Position numbers and translations under genes: made by a program
DNA from: Dehalococcoidia bacterium
Lineage (GTDB): Bacteria > Chloroflexota > Dehalococcoidia > Lucifugimonadales > JAGWBF01
Assembly (NCBI GenBank): GCA_021296025.1
Contig: JAGWBF010000001.1
Coordinates: 9,562-62,163 of the forward strand
DNA: 52,602 nt
Direction: 5' to 3'
The notes under the pieces: generated by a model
Told to the model about the DNA's origin: nothing
The model's input: the letters and a program-made list of their open reading frames with translations, nothing else
Databases searched by the model: none
Shown: positions 32,393 to 41,230 of the stretch, one piece after another
Layout of the letters: each line of letters opens with the position of its first letter
How positions within the stretch are numbered: the stretch's first letter is position 1

Positions 32393-33283
32393 TTGGATGT
32401 CCGCAAGTTCACGTGGGCTGATCTCCCCAAACTAACCACTCTTATGGGCTTGGCGAATCCTTCTGCAGAGGGGTTGAATACCGAGGAACGCTTGGCCGAG
32501 GACCTTGGTCGTCCCGGCCTGCACCCTGAGGACAACTGCGCGCTGTTCGAAGAGGGCGGCGATCTAGTAGCCGCATCCCTCATCCACCCGGAGCTCCTCA
32601 TCAGTAGGGCAGTGCTGGAGATGTGGGCTCACCCGAAACACATCGGACCCTCCCTGCAGAGCACGGTGGTCCAAAAAGCGATTTTCCATGCAAAGAGCAT
32701 GGGCAGCCGGGTGCTTCACGTCTGCGTGTCTCCTTCAGGGCCCTGGCCTGTTCTCGTAGAGAAGGAAGGGCTGGCAAAGGTGCGCACCTACTGGCTGATG
32801 CGGTGGCAGGAGCCGAGCCTGCCTCTGGTCGAAGTGCCCGAAGGCCTCAAGCTGGGACGTTACAGACCTGGGAACGCAGAGGAGCTGACGGTCATTCAGA
32901 ATGCAGCCTTTGGCGGACATTGGGGGTTCTGCCCCAACACGCCGGACGAGATCGCCTATCGAGCCGAGATGAGCATAAGCCCTCACGACGGAATCCTGCT
33001 GCTACGGAGCGATGCGGCAACCGTCGGTTACTGCTGGACCTGCACCTTGGGGGATGTCCCGCACTCCACTGGAGTTATCAGCATGATCGGCATAGACCCA
33101 GCCTACAGGGGCAAGGGGCTGAGCAGACCTGTGCTTCTGGCAGGCATGGAGTACCTTCGGTCACGAGACGTGCAGTATGTTCAGTTGGATGTCGATTCCG
33201 AGAACACACCCGCCGTCAAGCTGTACAGCTCCATAGGATTCAAAGTGGTTGAGGAGCTTCACTGGTTCGAGGCTTCTCTCTGA
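32393..33283 (+). CDS. Two-domain GNAT N-acetyltransferase
   Basis: This 296-residue protein has two GNAT folds in tandem. The first (about 1-145) is degenerate; the second (about 150-296) has the acetyl-CoA loop IGIDPAYRGKGLSRPVL and the QLDVDSENTPAVKLYSSIGFK C-terminal motif, so it is probably the active one. This arrangement is that of MshD (mycothiol synthase) and other double-GNAT enzymes. The TTG start at 32393 has GAGG seven bases upstream, after the leader terminator. Its last 25 bases overlap the convergent DUF502 gene. Confidence 0.9.
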   Translation: MDVRKFTWADLPKLTTLMGLANPSAEGLNTEERLAEDLGRPGLHPEDNCALFEEGGDLVAASLIHPELLISRAVLEMWAHPKHIGPSLQSTVVQKAIFHAKSMGSRVLHVCVSPSGPWPVLVEKEGLAKVRTYWLMRWQEPSLPLVEVPEGLKLGRYRPGNAEELTVIQNAAFGGHWGFCPNTPDEIAYRAEMSISPHDGILLLRSDAATVGYCWTCTLGDVPHSTGVISMIGIDPAYRGKGLSRPVLLAGMEYLRSRDVQYVQLDVDSENTPAVKLYSSIGFKVVEELHWFEASL

Positions 33284-33993
33284 CCCCTCCTGGGATCCTC
33301 GGTCAGTACACCCTTGTCCGAAATATCTTCCGGGGACGCCGGCACCCATATGGGGGTCGCTAGCGGGTCCGATGACACCTTCCCGGGTGACACTATGCCC
33401 GCCGAAACGATGAGTTTCATTGCATCATCCACGCTAATATCGGTGGTGCTCACCTGCTCTGGGGGAAGAAATACCAGGAATCCCGAGGTGGGGAAGGGCG
33501 ATGTGGGCATATACACTGCAAGGAGAGTCTTGCCATCCTGGTCTTCTATGGTGGAGGTTACCAATCCAATGGACCTGAGCCCGTACCCGGGGAACTCCAC
33601 CAGGACCACGGTGCTGTATTTGCTTGTTTCGGGGGACGTAACTGCTGTAAGGATCTCCATCGCCTGCCTGGCAGTCCGATAGATACCCCGCACCACAGGT
33701 ATCATTTCAACCAGCCCGTGGCCCACACCCAGCAGCCTCCGGCCAAGCACAAAGGTGGCAGCCAGTCCCATGAGATAGATGATTACAAGGAGAGCAGCAA
33801 TTCCCATGCCGGGCCTGTAGCCGCCGGGTACCACCGCATCCAAAGGTTCCTTCAGGACGTTTTCAAAGATACTGAGAAGGAAGCCCATAACGAGGACGGT
33901 GACAATTACGGGCATGACCAGGAAGAAGCCAGCCAATAAGGTGGACCGGAGATGTCGTCCTACGGCCCCTCCGGTTCTTTGAGGCCACCTCAT
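33259..33993 (-). CDS. DUF502 family membrane protein
   Basis: This 244-residue protein matches the DUF502 family: basic N-terminus, first membrane helix LLAGFFLVMPVIVTVLVMGFLL, second helix IAALLVIIYLMGLAATFVLG, then the conserved GHGLVEMIPVVRGIYRTARQ and VVLVEFPGYGLRSIGLVT, TLLAVYMPTSPFPTSGFLVFLP. Function is unknown; members are widespread in bacteria and plants. Its 3' end overlaps the convergent GNAT gene by 25 bases. It lies two bases downstream of the glycosyltransferase gene, so the two are cotranscribed. Confidence 0.9.
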   Translation of the reverse strand: MRWPQRTGGAVGRHLRSTLLAGFFLVMPVIVTVLVMGFLLSIFENVLKEPLDAVVPGGYRPGMGIAALLVIIYLMGLAATFVLGRRLLGVGHGLVEMIPVVRGIYRTARQAMEILTAVTSPETSKYSTVVLVEFPGYGLRSIGLVTSTIEDQDGKTLLAVYMPTSPFPTSGFLVFLPPEQVSTTDISVDDAMKLIVSAGIVSPGKVSSDPLATPIWVPASPEDISDKGVLTEDPRRGQREASNQ

Positions 33994-33995
33994 AG

Positions 33996-35219
33996 CTATT
34001 CCTTTGGCACGGGAACGCCTTGGCAGACCAGGTCGTAGAGCTGCAGAGTTTCCTGTGCGACGTTCTCCCAGCCCATGCCCTCCGCCCGTTTCCTGGCCTC
34101 CACGCTCATACTTCTTTGCAGGCCCTCACTGTAAAGTATGACCTCCATGGAGTTGGCGAAGGGTTCCGGACACCGCCAGGGCATCAGGTAGCCGTTACGC
34201 CCATGCTGGACAACGGCCGGCAGTCCTCCCACCCGGGTCGCTACGACGGGGGTCCCGCATGCCAAGGATTCCAGGGCCGCCAAGCCAAAGCTCTCGTAGT
34301 GGGATGGGACCACGCAAACGTCGGCGGCGCTGTAGTACATCGGGAGGTGCTTCTGGTCCACGATGCCAATGAACTCGGTAATGCTTGCGATACCCAGCTC
34401 GTCGGCCAGATCCTTCAGCTTCTGGACTTCCTCTTCCTGGGAGAGGTTGCCCCCAACGATCAGGACCTTGAGGGCTTCCCTACCCTCCATAATGGCAGTG
34501 CTCCTGAGCAGCAGGTCCAAGCCCTTGATGGGCTCCACGCGTCCCACATAGATGATGACCTTTTCGCCGTTCAGCCCCAGCTTCTTTCGTGACTCTCCTA
34601 TGTCTAGGGGCCGGAATAAAGACAGGTCCACACCGCATGGCACCACCTGGATGCGGTCCCTTGGGGCATCGTAGAAGCGTACCATGGCTTCCCGCTCATG
34701 GGGACTGGAAGCGACGACCAGGTCCGCGGAGGCCATGCTTTCCCTTTCCACTTCAAAGCGCATAGAGGATTCGCTCTCTCCCGCTTTGGCCTGCACCTTC
34801 AGCTGGGCCAGGGTGTGGAAGGTCACGCAGTGGGCCACATTCCGGGCCTTGGAAACTCGCTGGCCAATCCAAGCCGACAGCCAGTAATGAGAGTGGACCA
34901 CATCGTAGCGGAGGCTGTTGCTGTCGATAAAACCAACCATATTATCCAGGAATTCACCAAGGTACCGGGCATAACTGCTTAGAGGCGCGTCGATTGGTCC
35001 GCCGTCCAGGTGGATAACTCGAATATTTTCGTCCACCTGGGCCACCGCTGCTTTATGGTCGGCATGGCAGCGGGTGTATAGATCGACTTTCACACCCACG
35101 GAGCTGAAGCACCTGGACAGTTCCCGGACATACACGTTCATTCCGCCTGCCTTCCCTTCGCCCGGGCTGGCCAAGGGGCAGGTGTGGAAACTGATCAGGG
35201 CTACATGGGCGACATTCAA
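33996..35219 (-). CDS. GT4 glycosyltransferase, MshA/sucrose-phosphate-synthase-like
   Basis: This 407-residue GT-B enzyme has the donor/acceptor N-domain words FHTCPLASPGEGKAGGMNVYV, VVHSHYWLS and CVTFHTLAQ, and the C-domain VPCGVDLSLFRP, IYVGRVEPIKGLDLLL and the EX7E motif in SHYESFGLAALESLACGTPVVATRVGG. The N-terminal GGMNVYV and HSHYWLS words are those of MshA, which joins GlcNAc to inositol phosphate, and of related sucrose/alpha-glycosyl synthases. A four-base overlap couples it to the upstream FemAB/GNAT gene. Donor and acceptor cannot be fixed from sequence. Confidence 0.92.
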   Translation of the reverse strand: MNVAHVALISFHTCPLASPGEGKAGGMNVYVRELSRCFSSVGVKVDLYTRCHADHKAAVAQVDENIRVIHLDGGPIDAPLSSYARYLGEFLDNMVGFIDSNSLRYDVVHSHYWLSAWIGQRVSKARNVAHCVTFHTLAQLKVQAKAGESESSMRFEVERESMASADLVVASSPHEREAMVRFYDAPRDRIQVVPCGVDLSLFRPLDIGESRKKLGLNGEKVIIYVGRVEPIKGLDLLLRSTAIMEGREALKVLIVGGNLSQEEEVQKLKDLADELGIASITEFIGIVDQKHLPMYYSAADVCVVPSHYESFGLAALESLACGTPVVATRVGGLPAVVQHGRNGYLMPWRCPEPFANSMEVILYSEGLQRSMSVEARKRAEGMGWENVAQETLQLYDLVCQGVPVPKE

Positions 35220-36199
35220 GAGCGTGTCACCACCATGCGGTAGATAACCCTGTTCTTTCCACCCAAGTCGTACTTGTAGGGTTCCGAACCCCGCAGAAAA
35301 TCAAAGTAGGACCTGCCGCCCTCAATTGCATCGCCGATGCAGAGGGCATGGAGCAACAGTCCAACGCTGTAGTACTTATAGTCCGGGTCCAAGCCGCTGT
35401 TGTACAGGAAGCGCTTGGAATCGTAGTCGAAGCATAGGGCTGCCGCCACCTTCTTGCCGCCCATCTCCAGGAAAAATAGTTTCAGCACGCCGGCATGGGA
35501 CAGCTTCATGACCATGGACCGGAAGAAACTCTCTCTAGGTCCGGTGAGAAAGGTGCTCTTATCTTCCCTGCTCTGTCTCATCAGGAGAAAGAAATCTTCC
35601 AGGGATGCCCCGACTTCTTGAGAGTCTGTGAGCCCGTACCAACCGAAACCCTCATCATAGGACTCTAGCCTACGCATCTTGCGCCGGAGTTCGTGCCGGT
35701 CCTTCTTGCTCACGGTCCCCAGGTATTCGTCCCAAGTGTCGGGCAGGACAACTCCAGGGGCAACATCTTCCTCTTCGATCTGCACCTGGTGGCCCCGTTC
35801 CCGGGCCAGATCAGGCAACTTGGCCAGGGTCGGTGACTCCTGGGGGAGAGAAAATAAGTTCAGCTCTTGCCACTCTTCCTCATCCAGGTAGTCAAGGAGC
35901 ATGGGATAGAACTGGTCCTCAGCATCCTGGGATACGAGGAAATCAGCATAGTCGCACACATTGGGGTCGCCAATGAAGGTCATCTCCCCATCCCGCCTTG
36001 ACAAAGGCGCAATGGCGCTAAGGCCCTCATCGCCGGTCATCAGCAAAAGGTGTGTCTCCGAGCTATCGCCATACTCTTCCCACCAAGCCTGCTGCCAACG
36101 AGGCGTTAAGAATGGAGCGTCGAAAGCGCATCGCGGAAGGAGGCTTTGCCACGCTTCCTCCCATCCGTTGATGGAGGTGTAACGGACCAACTCCGTCAC
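35216..36199 (-). CDS. GNAT family acetyltransferase, FemAB/CelD-like
   Basis: This 327-residue protein belongs to the Acetyltransf_6 (FemAB/BcsL/CelD) group. An N-terminal half with FLTPRWQQAWWEEYGD and PLSRRDGEMTFIGDPNVCDYADFL leads to KKDRHELRRKMRRLE, and the C-terminal half holds MGGKKVAAALCFDYDSKRFLYNSGLDPDYKYYSVGLLLHALCIGDAIEGG. Enzymes of this group transfer aminoacyl or acyl groups onto cell-envelope glycans or lipids. Four-base ATGA overlaps with folE upstream and the glycosyltransferase downstream place it in one operon. Substrate unknown. Confidence 0.87.
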   Translation of the reverse strand: MTELVRYTSINGWEEAWQSLLPRCAFDAPFLTPRWQQAWWEEYGDSSETHLLLMTGDEGLSAIAPLSRRDGEMTFIGDPNVCDYADFLVSQDAEDQFYPMLLDYLDEEEWQELNLFSLPQESPTLAKLPDLARERGHQVQIEEEDVAPGVVLPDTWDEYLGTVSKKDRHELRRKMRRLESYDEGFGWYGLTDSQEVGASLEDFFLLMRQSREDKSTFLTGPRESFFRSMVMKLSHAGVLKLFFLEMGGKKVAAALCFDYDSKRFLYNSGLDPDYKYYSVGLLLHALCIGDAIEGGRSYFDFLRGSEPYKYDLGGKNRVIYRMVVTRS

Positions 36200-36768
36200 T
36201 CAGCCGCCAGTCCCAGCGATGCAAGGAGCATATCCCTGTTAATATCCTCGCTCCAAAAGCTCCCGCGGACGGCGGAGGTCGAGATGGAGCTTCCTGCTTT
36301 TCTGACGCCCCGCATGGACATGCACAGATGCTCGGCTTCCAACATGACCGCCACACCGTCAGGGTCCAGGGCCTTGCAGATAGCATCGGCCAATTGCTGT
36401 GTCATTCGCTCCTGAAGCTGGGGGCGTTTTGCGATGACGTCCAAGGCCCTTGCCAGCTTGCTGGCCCCAGCGATCCTGCCCTTGGGTATGTATGCAATAT
36501 TTGCCCGGCCATAGAAGGGGAGTAGATGGTGCTCACAGATGGAATGGAACGGAATGTCCTTGAGCTTTACGAGACCCCCGTGGGTATCTTCTTCCTCAAA
36601 TACAGCATCGATGACCGAAGCTGCATCGACACCAACCCCCGAGAACATCTCTGAGTACATTCTGGCCACCCGGAGGGGCGTGTTCTGCAGACCCTCCCGG
36701 TGGGGGTCATCACCGATGGCATCCAGCAACGAGCGCACTGCAGATTGCACTTGGTTCTCGTCAACCAA
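36196..36768 (-). CDS. folE: GTP cyclohydrolase I
   Basis: This 190-residue enzyme makes dihydroneopterin triphosphate from GTP for folate synthesis. The zinc and catalytic motif SICEHHLLPFYGRANIAYIPKG is intact, as are GASKLAR, RPQLQERMT and the second zinc cysteine in EAEHLCMSMRG. TTG at 36768 has GGAG six bases upstream, inside the end of thrC, giving an eight-base overlap with the thrC stop; GTG at 36780 is the alternative. Longer upstream extension would overlap thrC by 71 bases and is not conserved. Confidence 0.94.
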   Translation of the reverse strand: MVDENQVQSAVRSLLDAIGDDPHREGLQNTPLRVARMYSEMFSGVGVDAASVIDAVFEEEDTHGGLVKLKDIPFHSICEHHLLPFYGRANIAYIPKGRIAGASKLARALDVIAKRPQLQERMTQQLADAICKALDPDGVAVMLEAEHLCMSMRGVRKAGSSISTSAVRGSFWSEDINRDMLLASLGLAAE

Positions 36769-37840
36769 TCCCTTCTCCACCTTCGGAAATCGACTGAAGG
36801 GCCGCCTCCAGGTCTTTGGGGTCAGCACCAATCTCCGTTATCTCAGGGATGAATCGTTCCACAGCAGTATCCGGGTCTTTCAGTCCGGTACCGGTAATTA
36901 TACACACAACACGACGGCAGGACACATCCAGACCTTCGGCGTGCAGCTTCCGCAGTCCTGCAAAAGAAGCTGCCGAAGCCGGTTCGCAGAAGATCCCCTC
37001 ACAGGATGCCAGGAGCTCGTAAGCCTCCAGTATCTCATCGTCGGAGACCTTGTCTATCACTCCACCGGAATCGTCCCTAGCTGAAAGCGCCGCCGTCCAG
37101 TTGGCCGGATTGCCTATGCGGATTGCAGAGGCAACGGTTTTGGGGTCTTCCACCGGATGGCCGAGCACTATCGGCGCCGCCCCCTGGGCCTGAAATCCCA
37201 TCATCTTGGGGAGGCTGCGGGACATCTCCGCCTGGTGGTACTCCTTGAACCCCTTCCAGTATGCTGTGATGTTGCCGGCGTTGCCGGTTGGAATAAACAG
37301 GTAGTCGGGGGAATCCCCCAGGTCGTCCACGATCTCGAAGGCCCCCGTCTTTTGTCCCTCCAGACGATAGGGGTTTATGGAGTTCACCAGGGTGATGGGG
37401 TGCTGGTCGGTGAAGTTTCGCACCAGGGAGAGAGCTTGGTCGAAGGAACCATCCACCATGATGATACGCGCGCTATGGGCCATCGCCTGGGTGACCTTAC
37501 CTGCTGCTATCCGGCCCTTTGGGACAACAACCACCGTGGAAATAGAAAAGCGGCCCCCGTAGGCCGCCGCCGATGCACTTGTATTTCCCGTGGAAGCACA
37601 CATTATGGCCTTGCTGCCCGATTCAAGGGCTTTCGCGACCGCCATAGCCATGCCTCGGTCCTTGAAGGAGCCTGTGGGGTTGCAGCCTTCCAGCTTGAAA
37701 TACAGCTCCTCACACCCCAACATCTTGCCCAATTGCACGGACTTGACTAGAGGGGTGTTTCCTTCCCCCATAGATACCATGGGTGTTGATTCCTCAATGG
37801 GGAGAAAAGCCCGGTAGGTTTCCAGGATTCCCTTCTGCAT
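36761..37840 (-). CDS. thrC: Threonine synthase
   Basis: This 359-residue PLP enzyme converts phosphohomoserine to threonine. The PLP lysine is in NPTGSFKDRGMAMAV, followed by CASTGNTSASAAAYGGRF, the phosphate loop PTGNAGNITAYWKGF and the C-terminal CIITGTGLKDPD. It is the compact class II-like bacterial form without the SAM-binding N-domain. ATG at 37840 (MQKGILETYRAFLP) is chosen for homology and the AGGA just upstream; 17 further codons are open but unconserved. It follows hom directly, giving the usual hom-thrC order. Confidence 0.95.
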   Translation of the reverse strand: MQKGILETYRAFLPIEESTPMVSMGEGNTPLVKSVQLGKMLGCEELYFKLEGCNPTGSFKDRGMAMAVAKALESGSKAIMCASTGNTSASAAAYGGRFSISTVVVVPKGRIAAGKVTQAMAHSARIIMVDGSFDQALSLVRNFTDQHPITLVNSINPYRLEGQKTGAFEIVDDLGDSPDYLFIPTGNAGNITAYWKGFKEYHQAEMSRSLPKMMGFQAQGAAPIVLGHPVEDPKTVASAIRIGNPANWTAALSARDDSGGVIDKVSDDEILEAYELLASCEGIFCEPASAASFAGLRKLHAEGLDVSCRRVVCIITGTGLKDPDTAVERFIPEITEIGADPKDLEAALQSISEGGEGIG

Positions 37841-37915
37841 TCTTCCTTCTGCTCTTAATGCGATAGCCCGACAGCATGGGGCTATCACCATATTAACCTA
37901 TTCCCCATCCAAAGC

Positions 37916-39214
37916 CTACCTGGAGGGCCAGTCCTCAATCCGTACCATGTTGCTGACTTTCCTCACTACGTCCAGCTCTCCCATGCACCTGATCGACTCT
38001 TGGACCGCATCTTCCCTGGAAGGATGTGTTGTAACAACCAGGTCTGCGGTCTGGGTGGGGAGGTCGGCATCTTTTTGGATGACCGATGCGATGCTGATGC
38101 CCCTGTCGCCCAACACCTTGGCGATACTTGCCAGGACACCTGCTCTGTCAGCTACGTTGAGGCGGAAGTAGTAGCGGCTGACCAGTTCCGACATTGGGGC
38201 GATGGCGATGGACCGGGAGTTCTCCTCCATGGGAAGGGGCTTAATGTCCAGGTTCAGTCGCCGGGCGATCTCTATGACATCGCCGATCACAGCGCTGGCA
38301 GTGGACTCGCTGCCAGCTCCCATCCCATGGAAGAGCACCCGCCCCATCAGGTCTCCTTCCACCTCGATGGCGTTGAAGGCCCCATCTATGCTGGCAAGGA
38401 TGTGGTCCTGGGGCACAAGGGCAGGATGGACCCGGAGCTGCAGCGAGCCGTTCTCTTTGTGGGCTATGGCCAACAGTTTGATGGCAAAACCCAGCTCTTG
38501 GGAGTACCTGAAGTCCTGGGCTTCCAAGGATGATATCCCCTCCCGGAAAACATCCTCAGGCACCACCTTGGTGTGGAAGGCCAACGATGCAAGAATGGCA
38601 AGCTTGTATGCAGCATCGGTACCGGCAATGTCGTTGGTGGGGTCGGCCTCGGCAAAGCCCAGATGCTGGGCTTCCAGAAGAGCATCATCAAACGCCATGT
38701 GGTCCATGGCCATACGGGTGACGATGTAGTTGGTGGTGCCGTTGACGATGGCGCGAATGGAACGGATGTCGTTGGCCAGCAAGTCCCGGCTGAGAGGGCT
38801 GATGATTGGTATCCCTGCTCCCACGCTGGCCTCGAAGGAGAGCTGGCGCTCAGTGGACCTGGCCCTCGCTGACAGCTCCGGCCCATGCTTGGCGATGACT
38901 TCCTTGTTTGCAGTTACAACGTGCTTGCCCGCAACCAGCAGTCTTTCGATGTACCTGGCGGCCGGTTCCTCCCCTCCCATCAGCTCCACAACTATCTGGA
39001 TATCCGGGTCGTTCAGGACTTCACGAAAGTCGGTGACCAGTACCCCCGGAGGCGCCTGGAACGATCGCTGCCTCTCCGACTCTCGCACCAGGATTTTCTT
39101 CAATCTGACAGCGCCGCCAATCTTCCGCCCAAGGTCCTCCTTACCCTCCAAGAGAACACTGGCAACGGCGCTCCCCACAACACCTGCCCCCAGCAGCCCA
39201 ATGTTTATTTCCAT
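37916..39214 (-). CDS. hom: Homoserine dehydrogenase
   Basis: This 432-residue enzyme reduces aspartate semialdehyde to homoserine. The NAD(P) loop IGLLGAGVVGSAVASVL, the VTANKEVIA segment, the substrate motif IVNGTTNYIVTRM with ADPTNDIAGTDAAYKLAIL, and a C-terminal ACT domain (YYFRLNVADRAGVLASIAKVLGDRGISI) are all present, so threonine feedback is likely. No aspartokinase is fused. It starts six bases after the foldase gene and precedes thrC. Confidence 0.96.
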   Translation of the reverse strand: MEINIGLLGAGVVGSAVASVLLEGKEDLGRKIGGAVRLKKILVRESERQRSFQAPPGVLVTDFREVLNDPDIQIVVELMGGEEPAARYIERLLVAGKHVVTANKEVIAKHGPELSARARSTERQLSFEASVGAGIPIISPLSRDLLANDIRSIRAIVNGTTNYIVTRMAMDHMAFDDALLEAQHLGFAEADPTNDIAGTDAAYKLAILASLAFHTKVVPEDVFREGISSLEAQDFRYSQELGFAIKLLAIAHKENGSLQLRVHPALVPQDHILASIDGAFNAIEVEGDLMGRVLFHGMGAGSESTASAVIGDVIEIARRLNLDIKPLPMEENSRSIAIAPMSELVSRYYFRLNVADRAGVLASIAKVLGDRGISIASVIQKDADLPTQTADLVVTTHPSREDAVQESIRCMGELDVVRKVSNMVRIEDWPSR

Positions 39215-39220
39215 CGCCGC

Positions 39221-40399
39221 CTACCTGATGTCTAACCCGGGACTGCTCGCCGGCGGGGTAGCATCCGGCGCTGACGTCCTTAGTTGCTTTACTACCCAGG
39301 CATAAAGAGAGCTGTCATTGTTGATCTCCAGCCAGCCCTCTTCGGAGCCTTGGCTTATCTGCTCTCCAAGCCACCTCTTCAGTTCTTCGGCCCTGAGCCG
39401 GAACTGCATGAGCTCCGAGATGGGATGGACCTCCGGGCCAGCCAAGACCCTTAGTATGAATATGCCCTCGGGGTCCGTCGGATGGTGGACCGGGTCGCTG
39501 ATCTCAAAGTAGTCCAAGGGGGGTTCATCTTCGGTGCCGAACAGAAGATCGTCCAGGAAAGGGAAGGCCCCCTCGGGCACCCATCCCACGTATCCGCTGC
39601 TGTTCGAGTATTCGAGGTCCTGGGACAACTCCCCCGCAACGGTGCCAAAATCCTCAGACAGCAACCGGTCCCGTACGTGGTCAGCATTGGGCCCTGGGGA
39701 GCGCACTGTTTCGGGGTCGATGAGAGAGGGAAGACGCACCCACTGCACCTCAACCTGCTCAGTCTCGGTGGGAAGATTCTGCCCCAGCGCATCCAACATA
39801 TAGGAGCGGTACACCTCTTCTTCCACGAACCCGCTATAGTCGGAATGGGACAGATGGCTTCGCTCCAGGAAGTTGTTGTAGGCCTCGCTGTACTCCCGCT
39901 CCAGCTGGCCCGGTGGGAACTCCTGGTCTTCAAAATTCCTCGGATAGAACCTCTGACGCAGCACCAGCTCGATGTCTTCCTCGGTCACCCAAACATCGTA
40001 TTCCGGGGCTCCTCTGCGGATGACCTCCGCTTCGGTAACTTGCCGCACTGCTTCAAAGGGTTCACGGCCCAGGTCGAATATCTCGCCCAGGGCAATTGTC
40101 GCAGCCTGCTGCATCTTCAGACGCGCTACGATGTCGCCTTGATTGTGGACCACATCGCCGACGCGGACAGCCAGGACCTTGGTAGGGGCAACAAAGGTTG
40201 TGTAGTAGCCGTAACCCCCGATTCCTCCCATCAGGGCAAGGAGGGCAAGGACAATGCCCAAGAGGAACATCCTGCGGCGGGGGTTTCCACCTTGCAGCAT
40301 GCGCGCCATTCGACGGTCGGAAGGCGGGGGTCTCCTGGACCTCATTCTTCGATCGCCACCCTGGGAACGGGGGGAACGTCCACTGGATGAGATGGTCAT
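39221..40399 (-). CDS. Membrane-anchored SurA/PrsA-like peptidyl-prolyl isomerase
   Basis: This 392-residue protein has a long arginine-rich cytoplasmic N-terminus (residues 1-43), one membrane helix (FLLGIVLALLALMGGIGGYGYY, about 45-66) and an extracytoplasmic part with a SurA-type helical domain and a parvulin-like region. The latter reads DFGTVAGELSQDLEYSNSSGYVGWVPEGAFP, matching the PpiC pattern F..lA...S.D.......G..GW...G. It probably assists folding of exported proteins. The parvulin active-site histidines are not clearly placed, so isomerase activity is uncertain. It starts the ppi-hom-thrC-folE run. Confidence 0.8.
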   Translation of the reverse strand: MTISSSGRSPRSQGGDRRMRSRRPPPSDRRMARMLQGGNPRRRMFLLGIVLALLALMGGIGGYGYYTTFVAPTKVLAVRVGDVVHNQGDIVARLKMQQAATIALGEIFDLGREPFEAVRQVTEAEVIRRGAPEYDVWVTEEDIELVLRQRFYPRNFEDQEFPPGQLEREYSEAYNNFLERSHLSHSDYSGFVEEEVYRSYMLDALGQNLPTETEQVEVQWVRLPSLIDPETVRSPGPNADHVRDRLLSEDFGTVAGELSQDLEYSNSSGYVGWVPEGAFPFLDDLLFGTEDEPPLDYFEISDPVHHPTDPEGIFILRVLAGPEVHPISELMQFRLRAEELKRWLGEQISQGSEEGWLEINNDSSLYAWVVKQLRTSAPDATPPASSPGLDIR

Positions 40400-40500
40400 G
40401 ACCTTAGCAGATGTTGCGGAGACAGGGGCATGGAAACCTGATAGGCCCGGCGGAAGGGCAGGAATCCCCGTCTAATCGCCCTTTCCACCATGTGAGGATA

Positions 40501-40794
40501 CTAAGCAGGCGCCCGGGAATGCACGGGGGTGAATGGAAGCAACGCGAGATGCCTGGCCCGTTTGATGGCCGTAGCCAGCTCCCGCTGATGGCCTGCGCAT
40601 ACCCCGGTCTTCCTCCTGGGTTCGATCTTTGCACGATCAGACAGGTAGCGCCGCAGACGCTCCAAGTCCTTGTACCCGATGGAAGGGATATGGTCAGCGC
40701 AGAAAGAGCAGACCTTTCTTCGCTGCACATATCTACCTCGGCGGGGGCGACCCCCTCCAGGTCTGCCGCCTCTGCGAAACGCACCTGAGGTCAT
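40501..40794 (-). CDS. rpsR: Ribosomal protein bS18, cysteine-containing (zinc-binding type)
   Basis: This 97-residue small-subunit protein shows the bS18 core IGYKDLERLRRYLSDRAKIEPRRKTGVCAGHQRELATAIKRARHLALLPF. It carries CSFC (Cys29, Cys32), with Cys66 and His69 in VCAGH, the C+ zinc-binding set; zinc-free paralogs lack these. A glycine/arginine-rich N-terminus precedes the core. The gene ends the rpsF-ssb-rpsR order typical of bacteria. A zinc-dependent ribosomal protein and a probable zinc importer in one window raise a possible shared metal regulation. Confidence 0.96.
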   Translation of the reverse strand: MTSGAFRRGGRPGGGRPRRGRYVQRRKVCSFCADHIPSIGYKDLERLRRYLSDRAKIEPRRKTGVCAGHQRELATAIKRARHLALLPFTPVHSRAPA

Positions 40795-40825
40795 GGGCTA
40801 TGTCTCTCCTCTGGATATTCGGGTT

Positions 40826-41230
40826 CTAGAATGGCAGGTTATCCACATCCATGCCCGATTCTCCGTCGCCGTCTCCCCTCGGGAAATCTTCCGAGCGTCC
40901 ACCGGCCGGATCCAGGAACCGGACTTCCGTGGCATTAACCTCCATGACAAATCGAGTCTCACCATCCCTGGCCTCGTAAGAGCGGCTGCGCAGCCTGCCC
41001 TCGACGTACACCTTCTTGCCCTTGGTCAGGTACTGGTTGCACGTTTCAGCCAACCTTCCCCAGGCAGCTATGGAAAACCACTCGGTCTCATCACGGCGCT
41101 CACCATCAGCAGTGGTGTACCTGTAATTCGTGGCCACACGGAAGCTGGTCACCGCTTGGCCACCGGGAGTGTAACGCATCTCGGGGTCCGATCCCAGGTT
41201 GCCTATGATGATCATCTTGTTCATCGTCAT
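40826..41230 (-). CDS. ssb: Single-stranded DNA-binding protein
   Basis: This 134-residue OB-fold protein has the standard start NKMIIIGNLGSDPEMRYTPGGQAVTSFRVATN, then ETEWFSIAAWGRLAETCNQYLTKGKKVYVEGRLRS. The C-terminal acidic tip ends DVDNLPF, the partner-recruiting tail of bacterial SSB; the linker is short. ATG at 41230 overlaps the rpsF stop codon by four bases. It acts in replication and repair in the cytoplasm. Confidence 0.96.
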   Translation of the reverse strand: MTMNKMIIIGNLGSDPEMRYTPGGQAVTSFRVATNYRYTTADGERRDETEWFSIAAWGRLAETCNQYLTKGKKVYVEGRLRSRSYEARDGETRFVMEVNATEVRFLDPAGGRSEDFPRGDGDGESGMDVDNLPF

